64,000 nt of DNA from assembly GCA_019925095.2 (NCBI GenBank), contig CM034389.1:27840935-27904934 (forward strand), given 5' to 3'. Shown piece by piece: positions 1-12,500 of this stretch. Origin of the DNA: Dendrolimus kikuchii (taxonomy: Eukaryota > Arthropoda > Insecta > Lepidoptera > Lasiocampidae). How positions within the stretch are numbered: the stretch's first letter is position 1; every line of letters starts with the position of its first letter. The notes beneath the pieces are model-generated. The model worked only from the letters and a program-made list of their open reading frames with translations, was not told the DNA's origin and did no database searches. Position numbers and translations under genes: made by a program.

Positions 1-333
1 TTTCCTTTTTTTTTATTTTTTATTGCAGGAGCTCAGCAGAACAGGCAGACGGCCCACTCGATGGAAAGCGGTTACCATCACCTATAGACATTTGCAACAC
101 CAAAGGTGCTACAAATGCGCTGCTGCTCTCTTAAGGGAGACTGGAAACTGATCACAAATGCCAGAACACAACTCAAGGTTGTTATGGTGACATACTTTAT
201 ACTTTAGACAAGAGGTGGTAGCCATCCAGTCAGGCAAATGCCCTACCACCTGGCTGTGGGTTGTTTTGTCGCCTCTTACGACAGGCCGCTCGGCCGCAGG
301 AAATTGTATTCTTTCTCCGTTCCTGCACAGATA
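1..333 (-). repeat. Poly(A) retroposon family A, copy 1 (family description)
   Basis: Family A is an approximately 320-bp element seen about 27 times here in both orientations. Sense copies start near ATCCGTGCAGGAACGG, carry CCTGTCGTAAGAGGCGAC, a small hairpin around GGGCATTTGCCC and AACCGCTTTCCATCAAG, and end CTCCTGCAATAAAAA. The A-rich 3' tail indicates retroposition. A and B boxes are not convincing, so calling it a SINE is tentative; it could be the 3' end of a LINE. The short ORFs it yields in all frames are not genes. This copy is antisense and reaches the window edge. Confidence 0.85.
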
Positions 334-409
334 AAAATCTTTCCTTTTTATATCCTCTTATTTACTATGGCAATATAACTATAAGGAAATATATATTTGA
401 ATGTTACAG

Positions 410-581
410 GTATAACTGGTAGAGTAATAACTGCTGGTAGACAAGAGGGTCCCAGTGGAATCGCAGTTCAGTTGGTTAATGACAAAGGTGAAGTTAGGAA
501 CACAGTGACCACTGTTGGGGGGGATTTCCATTTCACACCAGTCATACCTGGAAAATATACTGTCAAAGCTTCTCACCAGAG
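410..581 (+). CDS. NOMO: NOMO exon a
   Basis: Acceptor TTACAG ends at 409 and donor GTAAGC begins at 582. The exon enters after one base of a split codon and leaves after two. It encodes a G-I-T-G-R-V repeat start through [11 protein letters not shown], matching the second lumenal repeat of NOMO. It is the first exon in the window; exons with the signal peptide must lie upstream. Confidence 0.92.
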
Positions 582-3500
582 GTAAGCTAGAATTGGGTAA
601 CATTTCGCTTGTTCTTTAGTTGATATTCTTAGTCCTAACTATTAGTAATCTACAACTAATTTTATTAAATGAGGAATGTTGTTCAAAGTCCGCTATAATA
701 TATGACCTTTCATTCATTTTAGGCGGTTTTGAGACTACATCTCTCAAATTAGTAAGTGGGATCAGTCCTAGAATTATCTGTGATCTATTACACATAGTAC
801 AAGTATATATATAATGACGGCTTCTGTAGTTGAGCGGGCTAAGCCTTTGCCGTAGTAAATTACGGAAACATATTTTCTCCGTTATTTACTATGGTCTGGG
901 TGTCTGGGATCGGCCCCAGAGTAGTCCGTTATATATTACCCATAACACAAGCGCAACTTGCTTATTTTGGGGATATACAATGTGTGTGTTTGTCTGCCGA
1001 TTATTATTATTAACGGTAGTGCAGGGGATGTGTACTGCGCAGGTGTACAATCATATCACCCCGTCTCGCCCCCTTCATACCACCAATTTGATCGATAAAA
1101 AGCTCACTGCGCAGGTTCATAGCCAGCGTTCTTTTTACGTGGCGTGAACTATATCTAGTATTTTAGGTCAGATTTAAATTACTTATTAGTCTTGTTTGTT
1201 ACATTAGATTGTAATTTTAATGCTGTATCTTTAAGATGCAGCATTTAGTAAAAAAAAAATATATTTTTACAACTTAGGCCCTGACAAAGATAAATTCCAC
1301 GTACAAATCTGTAAAAGCACATTTTATTACCTGTCGGCATTTGAACTTATTGTAATCCTTTTATGACCATCTTCTTTTGTTCACTTATTTATTGAAATAT
1401 GTTTCTAGTTATTGTAGAGAATAGCCGATTGTTCTATTGTACTCGTTTACGGCCCCTTGCGGCTGCATCATTAGCCAGGTGTGCGGATTACGATTACTAA
1501 GAAATTGTGTGGACGTTGCCGGGCGGGCACATTCGCATTTGTGAAGTATAAAACGACGGGCTGATTGAGAGAGGGGTCAGTTGAGCTACGACTACGATAC
1601 GAGCGTGACATGTGTACGTTCGGGAAAAGTTCTCTAATAGTGATGGACTTTGCGCGTTTTATTAAATTACGACCTGCATTACGTTTGGATTTGTTGTGTT
1701 CGGTTATATTTGTAACTGTGTTATACGTGTTTGTATATAATAAAACTACGTTTTAACGATTTTAAGCGCGGTAATTTTATTTGATTTTGGTTTTTCCGAC
1801 GTTGTTGTTTGTATAGTTCTAATAAATTCTATAATAATTCTAACGGCATTTTAATTCGAGTCCCGCTAACTCGTAACAATATCAATAAATATTTAGAGAA
1901 AAACAAAAATGAAACCGTAATAGATTGTATTCAATATTTTTCCCTGTCAGGTGGAAACTAGACCCGGCTCAGGCAGTAGTCCAAGTGAAAGAGGGGAACA
2001 CAGTCCTGCCCTCGGGTGTGTTGGCAGTCAAAGGCTATGACGTCTCTGGCTCAGTAACATCCTTCGGGAGTCCAATCAGTGGTGTCTATGTTTTGCTCTA
2101 TTCCAAAGAGGTTGGTAGTAATTTTTTTTAACTTTCTATTGCGTGAGTTCAGCAGCCTGGCAGACGATCCACCTGATAGAAAGTGGTTATCGTCGCCTAT
2201 GGACATTTTTAACACCACAGGTGCTACAAATGCGCTGCTGCTCTCTTAAGGGGGACTGGAACCTGGCCACTAATGCCGGAACACATCTCAAAGTTATTAT
2301 GGTGGTATACTCTAGCCCAGGGGCTGATAGTCATCCAGTTGGGCAAATGCCCTACAGCCTGGTTGCAGGTTGTTTTGTCGCCTCTTATGACAGGTCGGCC
2401 CAATGCAAGAATTAATATTCTTTTTTCATTTCTGCATGGACAGAATAGATAGATAGTTGTTACGATAGTCTGTGTGTGTTATATATATTATTTATAAATC
2501 ATCATAATTTGAATTCATACTTCCATATTAATATTAGAAACGTGAAAATAATTCAGTCTGTTTCACGAAATAACTATGGTACCAATTTTGCTAAAATTTA
2601 AAATTGTAAATTTTCACAATGTCAAGACACCATTTCTTGGGTCTAACGAACTGGGAACAGCATGGTCTGCTTGTATTTTTGCACACAAAATCATTCTTGC
2701 TCAACCTTTGTAGGAAAATCCTAAATTCCGTGTGGAGGGTTGCAACACAGCGCTCCTGCAAGGTGTACCTGATTCGCCGATCTGCCACTCCGTTACCGAT
2801 GCTTCTGGGGAGTTTAAATTTGGCCTTGTACCATCTGGGCAGTACAGCTTGTTAGCCCTGTCTACCCCGCCAGGACAAGTGGCAGTCAGTTATAACGTAA
2901 AGCCTGAGAGAGTGCCCTTCGTTGTGAAGCATGATAGCTTGTTTATACGGAATGCTTTTGAGGTAAGTAAAATTATTTATTATATTTTTATATTGACAAA
3001 ACAGTCTTGAAGAATCTTCCAAGGAAGGGTGTGGTATTCCTCACAATCCTGTTCAACAGCATAATTCGATGTGGGCGCTTCCCATTACTCTGGAAGGTTT
3101 CGCAGGTCGTGATGATACCCAATCCAGGGAAACCAGTGAATGAGATCACTTCTTACCGGCCGATAAGCTTGCTGACAGTGACGTCTAAAATATTTGAATC
3201 GATCTTGTTGCACAGACTACTAGAAGAGATCCGTAGTAGATCCATAATCCCGGACCACCAATTTGGTTTCCGACAACAACACGGAACTGTGGAACAGGTT
3301 CATAGGATCTGTAAAATAGTCAGAGGTGCATTAGAAAGAAAAGAATACTGCTCTGCTGCATTCCTCGATGTGCAACAAGCATTCGACAAGGTTTGGCACA
3401 AAGGGCTCTTGTACAAAATTAAAACTCTCTTGCCAAGTACATTCTTCCCAATAATAGAGTCCTACTTAAAAGATCGAATCTTCCAAATTAGAGAGGAGGA

Positions 3501-6500
3501 TTGCACATCACCATTTCACCCCATCCTGGCTGGTGTACCGCAAGGCTCGGTTTTAGGTCCTGTCTTGTATACCATCTATACATGCGACCTTCCACAGAGT
3601 GAAAACGTTACAGTGGCGACTTTCGCTGATGACACAGCAATACTCGCGTGCAGTAAATGTCCAATCCAAGCCTCCGAGTCCCTACAAATAGGATTAAACG
3701 ACATTGAAGCTTGGTTGACTAAATGGCGAATAAAAGCAAGCGTAGCGAAATCCGTGCACGTAACGTTTGCACTACGCAGGGGTAATTGTCCACCAGTCAT
3801 CCTGAATAACAACCAACTTCCACAGCAGGATTGTGTAAAATACCTGGGAATGCATCTGGATAGAAGGCTTGTCTGGAAACAGCACATCAAGAAAAAGCGA
3901 GATGAAATAAATATGAAGTACAGAGGACTCTACTGGCTCCTAGGCAGAAACTCCAAGCTGTCAGTGGATAACAAGCTACTCATCTATGAAATGCTCCTTA
4001 AACCAATATGGACGTATGGTATCCAACTGTGGGGTTCAGCGTGCGACTCCAGCATAAGCATAATTCAGAGGGCTCAAAATTACATCCTGAAGCAAATTGC
4101 CAACTGTCCCTGGTTTATAAAAACCTCGGAGGTCCACGAACACCTGAACGTCAGAACAGTTAAAGAGGAAATAAAGACCTGGTGTTCCAAATACAGGACA
4201 AGACTTTTTAACCATCCCAACCAACTGGCGGTACAGCTCACAATCCCGGAGTCCTTAAGGAGACTCAAGAGGCGGCCAATCTAACACGTCGCCGCTGAAT
4301 CGTGGAAAGGTCCTGATGGGGATCTTGCACCAAATGCAAAACAGCACACAACACATCTGCTCATAGTCTGGCTGACTGATTGCAAGATGCCCCCTTAAAA
4401 AAAAAAAAAAAAATTATATAATAAATTATTTATTTTGTAATTTTTGTAATTAACTATTTGAGCCAATTTTTTTATTTTTATTATATAAATTATTTTTTAG
4501 TGGAAACTTGATTGATATATATATTAATTTTGTGTTTTATATTTAAGAATATTAATTATTGTATGTTTCCTAAACAAATTAAATAAATAAATAAATATTG
4601 TATATTACCCATAAATGTCTTAAGACCTAATACAATCATACATTAGCTATATTAGACGAGGGTCGATATTTTTTGAAACCAAAAAAAATAATAGTACGAT
4701 GAAACCTATTGAAAAAGAAAGAGAATAAAACAAAAATGAAAGGAAAAATAATTTACGAGCGATTTGAGGTCAGGAAGTGGAAGGGGGTGAGTTTTTAGGG
4801 GAAAACGGTTTATCTCGATTTTCGGCAAAATTACAAGTCCTAGGGGAAAAAAAAAATGGCAAAGTTGTAGGTAATATAACATTGTAAAAAATGCAAATAA
4901 CCAAGTTTTTGGTTTTTTATTTTTCTTTTAAACATGAAAAATTCACGAAATTTGGTGAAAACTTACCTTTTTATGTCCCAAACACACTGTAATTTTTTTG
5001 ATTTAAAATATTAATTTTTTCACATTATTTTGATTTAATATTGAAAAACCACCCTAATATTCAAACGAAAATTCTCGTGTTAAAATATTGGCTTTTTTAA
5101 AAAAGCGTTAGTAGCTCACAACGCCCAAAATGCTCCGTCAGCCGTTCCACATGGCGACCACGTTCGTAACGGTTGTGGCGAAAACTTCACTAATGACGTC
5201 ATCATTTTCGATCACTCAGCGCTCACAACGACCCATGTCAAGAGGTGGGTCGAAGTGGTCATTGACCACAGAGCAGTAATTCTCTCTATCGATTGACATT
5301 GAAAAAGGCGCGATTTTCAAATCAACCAATGACATTTGTGTATTTCGTCGTTTATGACAAAATCTGCGGAGTGACGCTCGCGGACCGCGTTCGTAATACC
5401 GAAGTAAGAAAGAGAGTTGGTCTGAAAGAGAGTGTCGGGGTGAAGGTAAGGAAAGGAATGCTCCGGTGGTTCGGGCATGTGGAAAGAATGCATGATGAAA
5501 GAATGACTAAACAGATATACAATGCAAAAGTGGATGAATGCAGAAGTCGTGGAAGGCCACGACACACCTTCCATGATCAAATTGATCGTGTACTAGCGGA
5601 AGGTGATGTCAGGAACAGACGAGCTTGCACGACAAGAGCTATGAATATCAAAGAAGCAAGTGAGGTGTGTAAGAATAAGCCTGAATGGCGCCCTGTTGTT
5701 CGTGCCTTCCCCGCGAGGGAACTGGCGTGAAGTTATGTATGTATGTATATATGACATCAACGCCCCATAATCCGTTCCACTGGAGTTTATGATTGTAACG
5801 ACCTCAAGCAAATGAAACGGGAAAAATCGCGGTCGTGAATGGGGTCGTTGTGAGTCTCTTGTGGAACGTAGCCCATGTTTTGGTAAAATGACATTGACAA
5901 TGACATATCATGTAAGAATGTCAGTTTTGTTTTGACATTTGACCTTTATTTCGAAGGTGACAGGGTTCACATTGGTGGGTTCAGTGGTGGCCGCTGTATC
6001 CGGCCCGGGTTTGTCTGGCACCCGCGTCCTACTCGACGGGAGAGCGGTGGGCAACTCAGATGGGACTGGCAAATTCACACTGCCCAGTTTACAGCCTGGC
6101 GTTTACACACTTGGATTTCAGCATGGTGAGATATAAATATTATGACTTCTTGATAATGTATTTATAAATTCGAATTGGCAAATTATTATCTAATTATAAT
6201 CATTGTATTAATATGTGAAGCAAAAACTTTGTACCTCTTTTTACGAAAATTGCGCGGACGGAGGAGTATGAAATTTCGCATACTTATAGTTTATGGAGTG
6301 CAGAATGATACTTAAGAACAGACGAGTGTGCATGACAAGAGTTATGAATGTCAAAGAGGCAAGTGAGGTGTGTAAGAATAAGCCTAAATGGCACTCTGTT
6401 GTTCGTGCCTACCCCGCAAGGGAGCTTTTTTTTTTAATTTAGCTTATACTCTTTTGTTTATTGTTCAAGTCAAATTAACAGTGTCTTATCCGTGCAGGAA

Positions 6501-9500
6501 CGGAGAAAGAATACAATTTCCTGCGTTGGGGCGGCCTGTCGTAAGAGGCGACAAAATAACCCACAGCCAGGTGGTAGGGCATTTGCCCGACTGGATGGCT
6601 ACCACCTCTTGTCTAAAGTATAAAGTATGTCGCCATAACAACCTTGAGTTGTGTTCCGGCATTAGTGACCAGGTTCCACTCTCCCTTAAGAGAGCAGCAG
6701 CGCAGTTGTAGCACCTTTGGTGTTGCAAATATCCATAGGCGATGGTAACCGCTTTCCATCAAGTGGGCCGTCTGCCTGTCTGCTGAACTCCTGCATTAAA
6801 AAAAAAAGTGTAGCCTAGGCGAAATCTGTGGTTATAGAAGTAGTCTTTGACAACAGAACTTTATGGTCGAATTTCGACTAATGGGCGACTACTAGTGTTA
6901 TTAATTTGTTTTCCTTGTTAAACAGTGAAAAAGCATTTTTTGTAGCCATACAATAATAATTTTAATTAATTCCTAACTCTGGGCATTGCTAACCTGGACT
7001 TTAGATCCTGCTGTTGGTGAAAACCAACTTAAAATATGTATTTTTATATCTATGTTTCAAAAAAACTTTATTTTATTGCATGAGTTCAGCAGACAGGCAG
7101 ACGGCCCACTTGATGGAAAGCGGTTACCATCGCTTATAGACATTTGCAACACCAAAGGTGCTACAAATGCGCTGCTGCTCTCTTAAGCTAGACTGGAATC
7201 TGGCCACTAATGCCGGAGCACCTGAAGATTGTTATTGCGGCATACCCTAGACCAGGGGTGGTAGCCATCCAGGCGGGCAAATGCCCTACCACTTGGCTGC
7301 CTCTTCCGACAGGCCGCCCCAATGCAGGAAATTGTATTCTCTCTCCGTTCCTGCAAAGGATAACTTTATGTTGTAGAGCAGTGCGAGTTCGAGGACGTTC
7401 AGGTGTCTGTCCTGCCGTCCGGGCCCAAGAGCGTGCCGCGGGGGAGGGCGGCGCGGTGGAGGGTGTGCGGGGCGGTGGCGCCCCCCCACCACGGCGGCGT
7501 CGCCCTCCTCGCGGAGGGGGGGCAGCCCAGGGTCATCAGGGTCCCGCTGGGGAACGATGGTGAGTTCGCTTTCGCAAAAAACATTATAAACATTGGAGAG
7601 TTATATATCCCACATTTAGGGTCGACCTTTAAATTAACTATCAAATAAATTTATAACCTGACTGAATGTTAAAGTGAAACAGCTTAACTATTATAAAAAA
7701 AAAATATCTATATATATAAAAATGAATTGCTGTTCGTTAGTCTCGCTAAAACTCGAGAACGGCTGGATTGATTTGGCTAATTTTGGTTTTGAATTATTTG
7801 TAGAAGTCCGGTGAAGGTTTAAAAGGTGAGTAAATATGAATAAAATGCTTGGAATATAGTAAAAACAACAATTTCGCTTTCCATTAGAAACTATTCCTAC
7901 CTGTCAAAAATTTGATATTCGTCCCGTCGTTCAGAAATCAATCAAATTTAAAAGTCGTTCAGAAATTTTTAAGTGATTTTTTTTTTATTATTTTGCTTTT
8001 GAATGTCAAACGTTTGATGTTCGTTCCGGTTAAGTTTTGACCAAATTTTTTTACTAAACATGAAACATTCTGCGATTATCATTCAGCTTTTTTATTTTTT
8101 GATTCTCGAGGCGGTACGAAGATAGCCGGGTCAGCTAATTAATAATAAAAGTCATTAATTAATAGCCACAATTAATGACTTTTATTAATTGACGGCCTCT
8201 GTGGTTGAGCGGGCTAAGCCTTTGCCTCACTGCAACGCATAGGTCCCGGGTTCGATTGCCGGTATAGTAAATTTCGGAAACGCATTTTCTCCGTTATTTA
8301 CTATGGTCTGGGTGTCTGGGATCGGCCCCAGAGTAGTCCGTTGTATATTACCCATAACACAAGCGTAACTTGCTTAATTTGGCGATATACAATGTGTATG
8401 TTTGTCTGCCGATTAAAAAAAAAAAAATTTATTAAACAAAACATCGGTCGCGCGTAAATTATATTTTAAATTTGTACAAGGAATGGAACGAATGGTAATA
8501 CGTTTAAATGGTGAAAAAACCACCTCCTATCCTTTTTTCCTCTCCTGTACATACCTCATCAAGCGGAAGAAAGGAGACGGCATGCGACGTCAACAGCATC
8601 ATCCGTGCAGGAACGGAGAAAGAATACAATTTCCTGCGTTGGGGCGGCCTGTCGTAAGAGGCGACTTAACAACCCACAGCCAGGTGGTAGGGCATTTGCC
8701 CGACTGGATGGCTACCACCCCTGGTCTAAAGTATGTCGCCATAACAACATTGAGTTGTGTTCCGGCATTAGTGACCAGGTTCCAGTTTCCCTTAAGAGAG
8801 CAGCAGCGCATTTGTAGCAACTTTGCTGTTGCAAATGTCCATAGGCGATGGTAACCGCTTTCCATCAAGTGGGCCGTCTGCCTGTCTGCTGATCTCCTGC
8901 AAGAAAAAAAAAGTGAATGCACACCTGCCTGCCATGAAGCACAGTTTATTACCTTCCCGCATTTGGACTTCTTTTGTTTACTAAGAAAAACAGTCTATTG
9001 TGTATTGTACTAGTTTATGGCCGTTCGCAGGAATAATTAAGCAGGTGTGCAGATTGTGTTTTCTGGGAATTGCACCGACGCTTGCCAGGTAGATAAAAAA
9101 AAAAAAAAAAAAAAAAGCATCGCAATAGTGGTTATCGTATAAAATTCACCTTTTGCTAACGAACTGCAACGCGTACGCATCGTTTCGGATATTGTGACCA
9201 ATTCTTCATCTAGATACTTAATATACCATCAAGTTAGTTTGTGCGTGTCGTGCTAACTTCTAAGAAACAAGGAGAAATCAACGTTTCGCTACGCAAAGGT
9301 GCTGTGCAATCCTTCCTTTATATAACTGCCTGTATTGCCCTGTGTTCTATGCAGCTATATTTCCATCATTGTGGTTTTACATCAAAGGGGAATGAATACA
9401 TGTTTAAACAATTAGCAATTCGCGTAACCAGCCACCAAAGCCCCGAACTAGAATTCAATTCGTGAATTACAGTTGTCTTTGGTAACCTTCAGTTGCAGCA

Positions 9501-12500
9501 AAATATAGAATACAATAAAGGCCAAAGTAAACATTGCGAAATATTATATTTTCTTAAGTTTTCGCGACTTGTATATACATAATAAAACTGCATTTTAACG
9601 GTTTTAAGCGCGGTGTTTTATTCCGCCGTTTCGGCGTGGCCGTGATCGCGGAAGGCGAAGATGTCAAGTATCGATTGTTTATTTATTTATTATTATCATC
9701 CACGATCTTTCGTAACTTTGTTACTCTTTCCACGTTTATCATTGACGGCGGTCGAGCGTGAATGCGAGAGCAGCGTGTAAACACGCACTGCCCGTGATGC
9801 TGCCATAGAAGTATTTTGAGAATTATTTTCGGTAGCACTAACAAAAAGGGGTTTTTTTTATTGTAGGAGCTCAGCAGACATTTGCAACAGTAAGTGCTAT
9901 AAATGCGCTGCTGCTCTCTTAAGGGAGACTGGAACCTGATCACTAATGCCGGAACACAACTCAAGGTTGTTATGGCGACATACTTTAGACCAGGGATGGT
10001 AGCCATCCAATCGGGCGAATACCCTACCACCTGGCTGTGGGTTGTTTTGTCACCTTTTACGACTGGCTGCCCTAACGCAGGAAAATTGTATTCTTTCTCT
10101 GTACCTGCACAGATAAAATATGTATAGGTATATAAACATAGAGACACACGTCTACACGCTTGTAACCTATTAACATACGTCGGTGTTGCCCGATACCGGG
10201 TCACTATCGGGCTCACGACCTCCCTCGTTTAATTACAGGGTTGCCACGTTGTTATCTTTATCCTCACTAATATATTATAAATACGAATGTGGGTTTGTTT
10301 GTTACATTTAAGCTAAAATCTGTGTCAAATTCGTTCTTCATCCGTGTAGGAACCGAGAAAGAATACAATTTCCTGCGTTGGGGCGGCCTGTCGTAAGAGG
10401 CGACTAAACAAACCACAGCCAGGTGGCAGGGCATTTGCCCGACTGGATGGCTACCACCCCTGGTCTAGAACATGCCGCCATAACAACCTTGAGTTGGGTT
10501 CCGGCATTAGTGACCAGGTTCCAGTCTCCCTTAAGAGAGCAGCAGCGCATTTGTAGCACCTTTGGCGTTGCATATGTCCATAGGCGGTGGTAACCGCTTT
10601 CCATCAAGTGGGCCGTCTGTCTGTCTGCTGAATTACTGCAATAAAAAAAAAATAGGATGGTATTACAGTAAATTGCAAAATTTAAGTGCTTTGAAAACTT
10701 ATTTTGTATCGACTCGATGCTTTTAACCCTCTAGCTCACTATTAGCACATATGTCACATCATCTTAAATGCATAAAAATAAACAACCAACAAACTTTAAA
10801 AAGAAACAAATTAATATTTGTAGTCATAAGTTTAATACATGATTGTGATACTATTGAAGAGGGCTATTGGGCTATATACCCTGTCCAACCGATTATTTCA
10901 GTAGTAGTAGTAGTTGTATTCGCCACAAAGGCAGGCAAAGGAATCTTTAGTCCATACAGCTAATTCTGATGTTTAGGTCTTCGTATAATAGTCGCGCAGT
11001 TGTATTGTAGGCTACAACTAACGCCATTCAACGGAGTTCTTGTGACAACTCGAAAGGCCACATTTGACTATAAAGTTCACATTTCTCGCAAAAACACATA
11101 ATCACTACTCAAAAACTATCAATATCCTACAACTATTGTTCATTTCAGAGTAGTTTTACACATTTTTAGAAAATAAAACTGCACAGCACAACGTCTCCTT
11201 TCAGTTCCCGCCAAAAACTCCCGTTTATTTCACTTTTGACAGGTCGATCATTTATCAATTAGTGAAACACTAGTGCTTCCGCATCATTTTTAATAAGTTT
11301 AGTGCACTTTCATCATTTGCAAAAAATACTGTATTACGTAATAAATAAGCCACATACACCACATATTTACACCAATTGCAATAAAAGCAAAATTAATTAT
11401 CTTGTTATTTTATTTTAATTAAAATATTTTCTAATCAAAACCAACCCTTTAGCGCACTATTAGCATATATGTGTCCGCGATGAGAGTGCAGATCGCGTTT
11501 GTGCACATGATCGTTAATTGTGTTGTTGTCTCACTCTGTTTATATAGGAGTTGTATGATTTGTATGAAATGGGTATATTTTCTTGGTGTATTACGAGATG
11601 GTGATAGTGTTAGTCTTGCGGCTTTTTGGTATATCGATAATTGTCTTAAGGGTTAATGTAAATGTGATACTGTGGCAAATGTCAATGATGTCTTTTATTC
11701 GTTTCAGGTAAATGGTGTACATTTCTGCCACCCGGTGTGTACTCGGCAAGGGTGGAGGTTTCTGATCAAGAACAAAGAGATGGACTACAGTGAGTACTGA
11801 AATTGACTTATGCGTTTATATTTATACATACATACAAAACTTCACGCCAGTTCCCTTGCGGGGTAGGCACGAACAAGCTCACTTGCTTCTTCGACATACA
11901 TAGCTCTTGTCATGCACGCTCGTCTGTTCTTAAGGCTTCTGACATCACCTTCTGCTAGTACACGATCAATTTGATCGTGGAAGGTGTGTCGTGGCCTTCC
12001 ACGACTTCTGCATCCATCCACTTTTGCATTATATATCTGTTTAGTCCTTTGGATAGAGTTCTTAAAACATCAAAAACTTAATTTTTTTTACTTGAGACTC
12101 AAAAAAAGTCGTTTTTTTGCGCCACTCTAATATACATATTCTTCAAATGACCTATAAGCTCAATGTGAATCATCATCATCATCATCATCATCCGAGCGTT
12201 AAATCCCGGTTGCGTCCACTTTCCTACTTTTTATACTCCACTTCGCGCGGTCTTCAGCATCCCCCGTTTTGAGACCATTGGTACGCATGTCATCCTTCGC
12301 AACGTCAAGCCAGCATTTCTTGGGCCTCCCCCTTCGACCGGGACCTGGTGGAGGCGGCATGGCTTGACATTTACATTGACATTATAAGTTCAATGTGAAT
12401 ATGATTGTTCAATTGTCTATTGTCTACGATCAGATATTACCCGTTGAGCCAGAAGGTGGCGGTCGGCAACGCGCCAGTGGAGGGTGTCCTGTTCTCGCAG

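Noticed and set aside
8191..8270. Possible tRNA gene (A and B boxes)
   Set aside because: It recurs with a common non-tRNA body and lacks a foldable anticodon arm and acceptor stem; it is a SINE head.
8601..8912. Many 60-120 codon ORFs sharing [20 protein letters not shown] or its other-strand partners
   Set aside because: All are translations of the family A retroposon in different frames and copies.
9241..9465. 74-codon plus-strand ORF
   Set aside because: No motif, no splice context and typical random composition.
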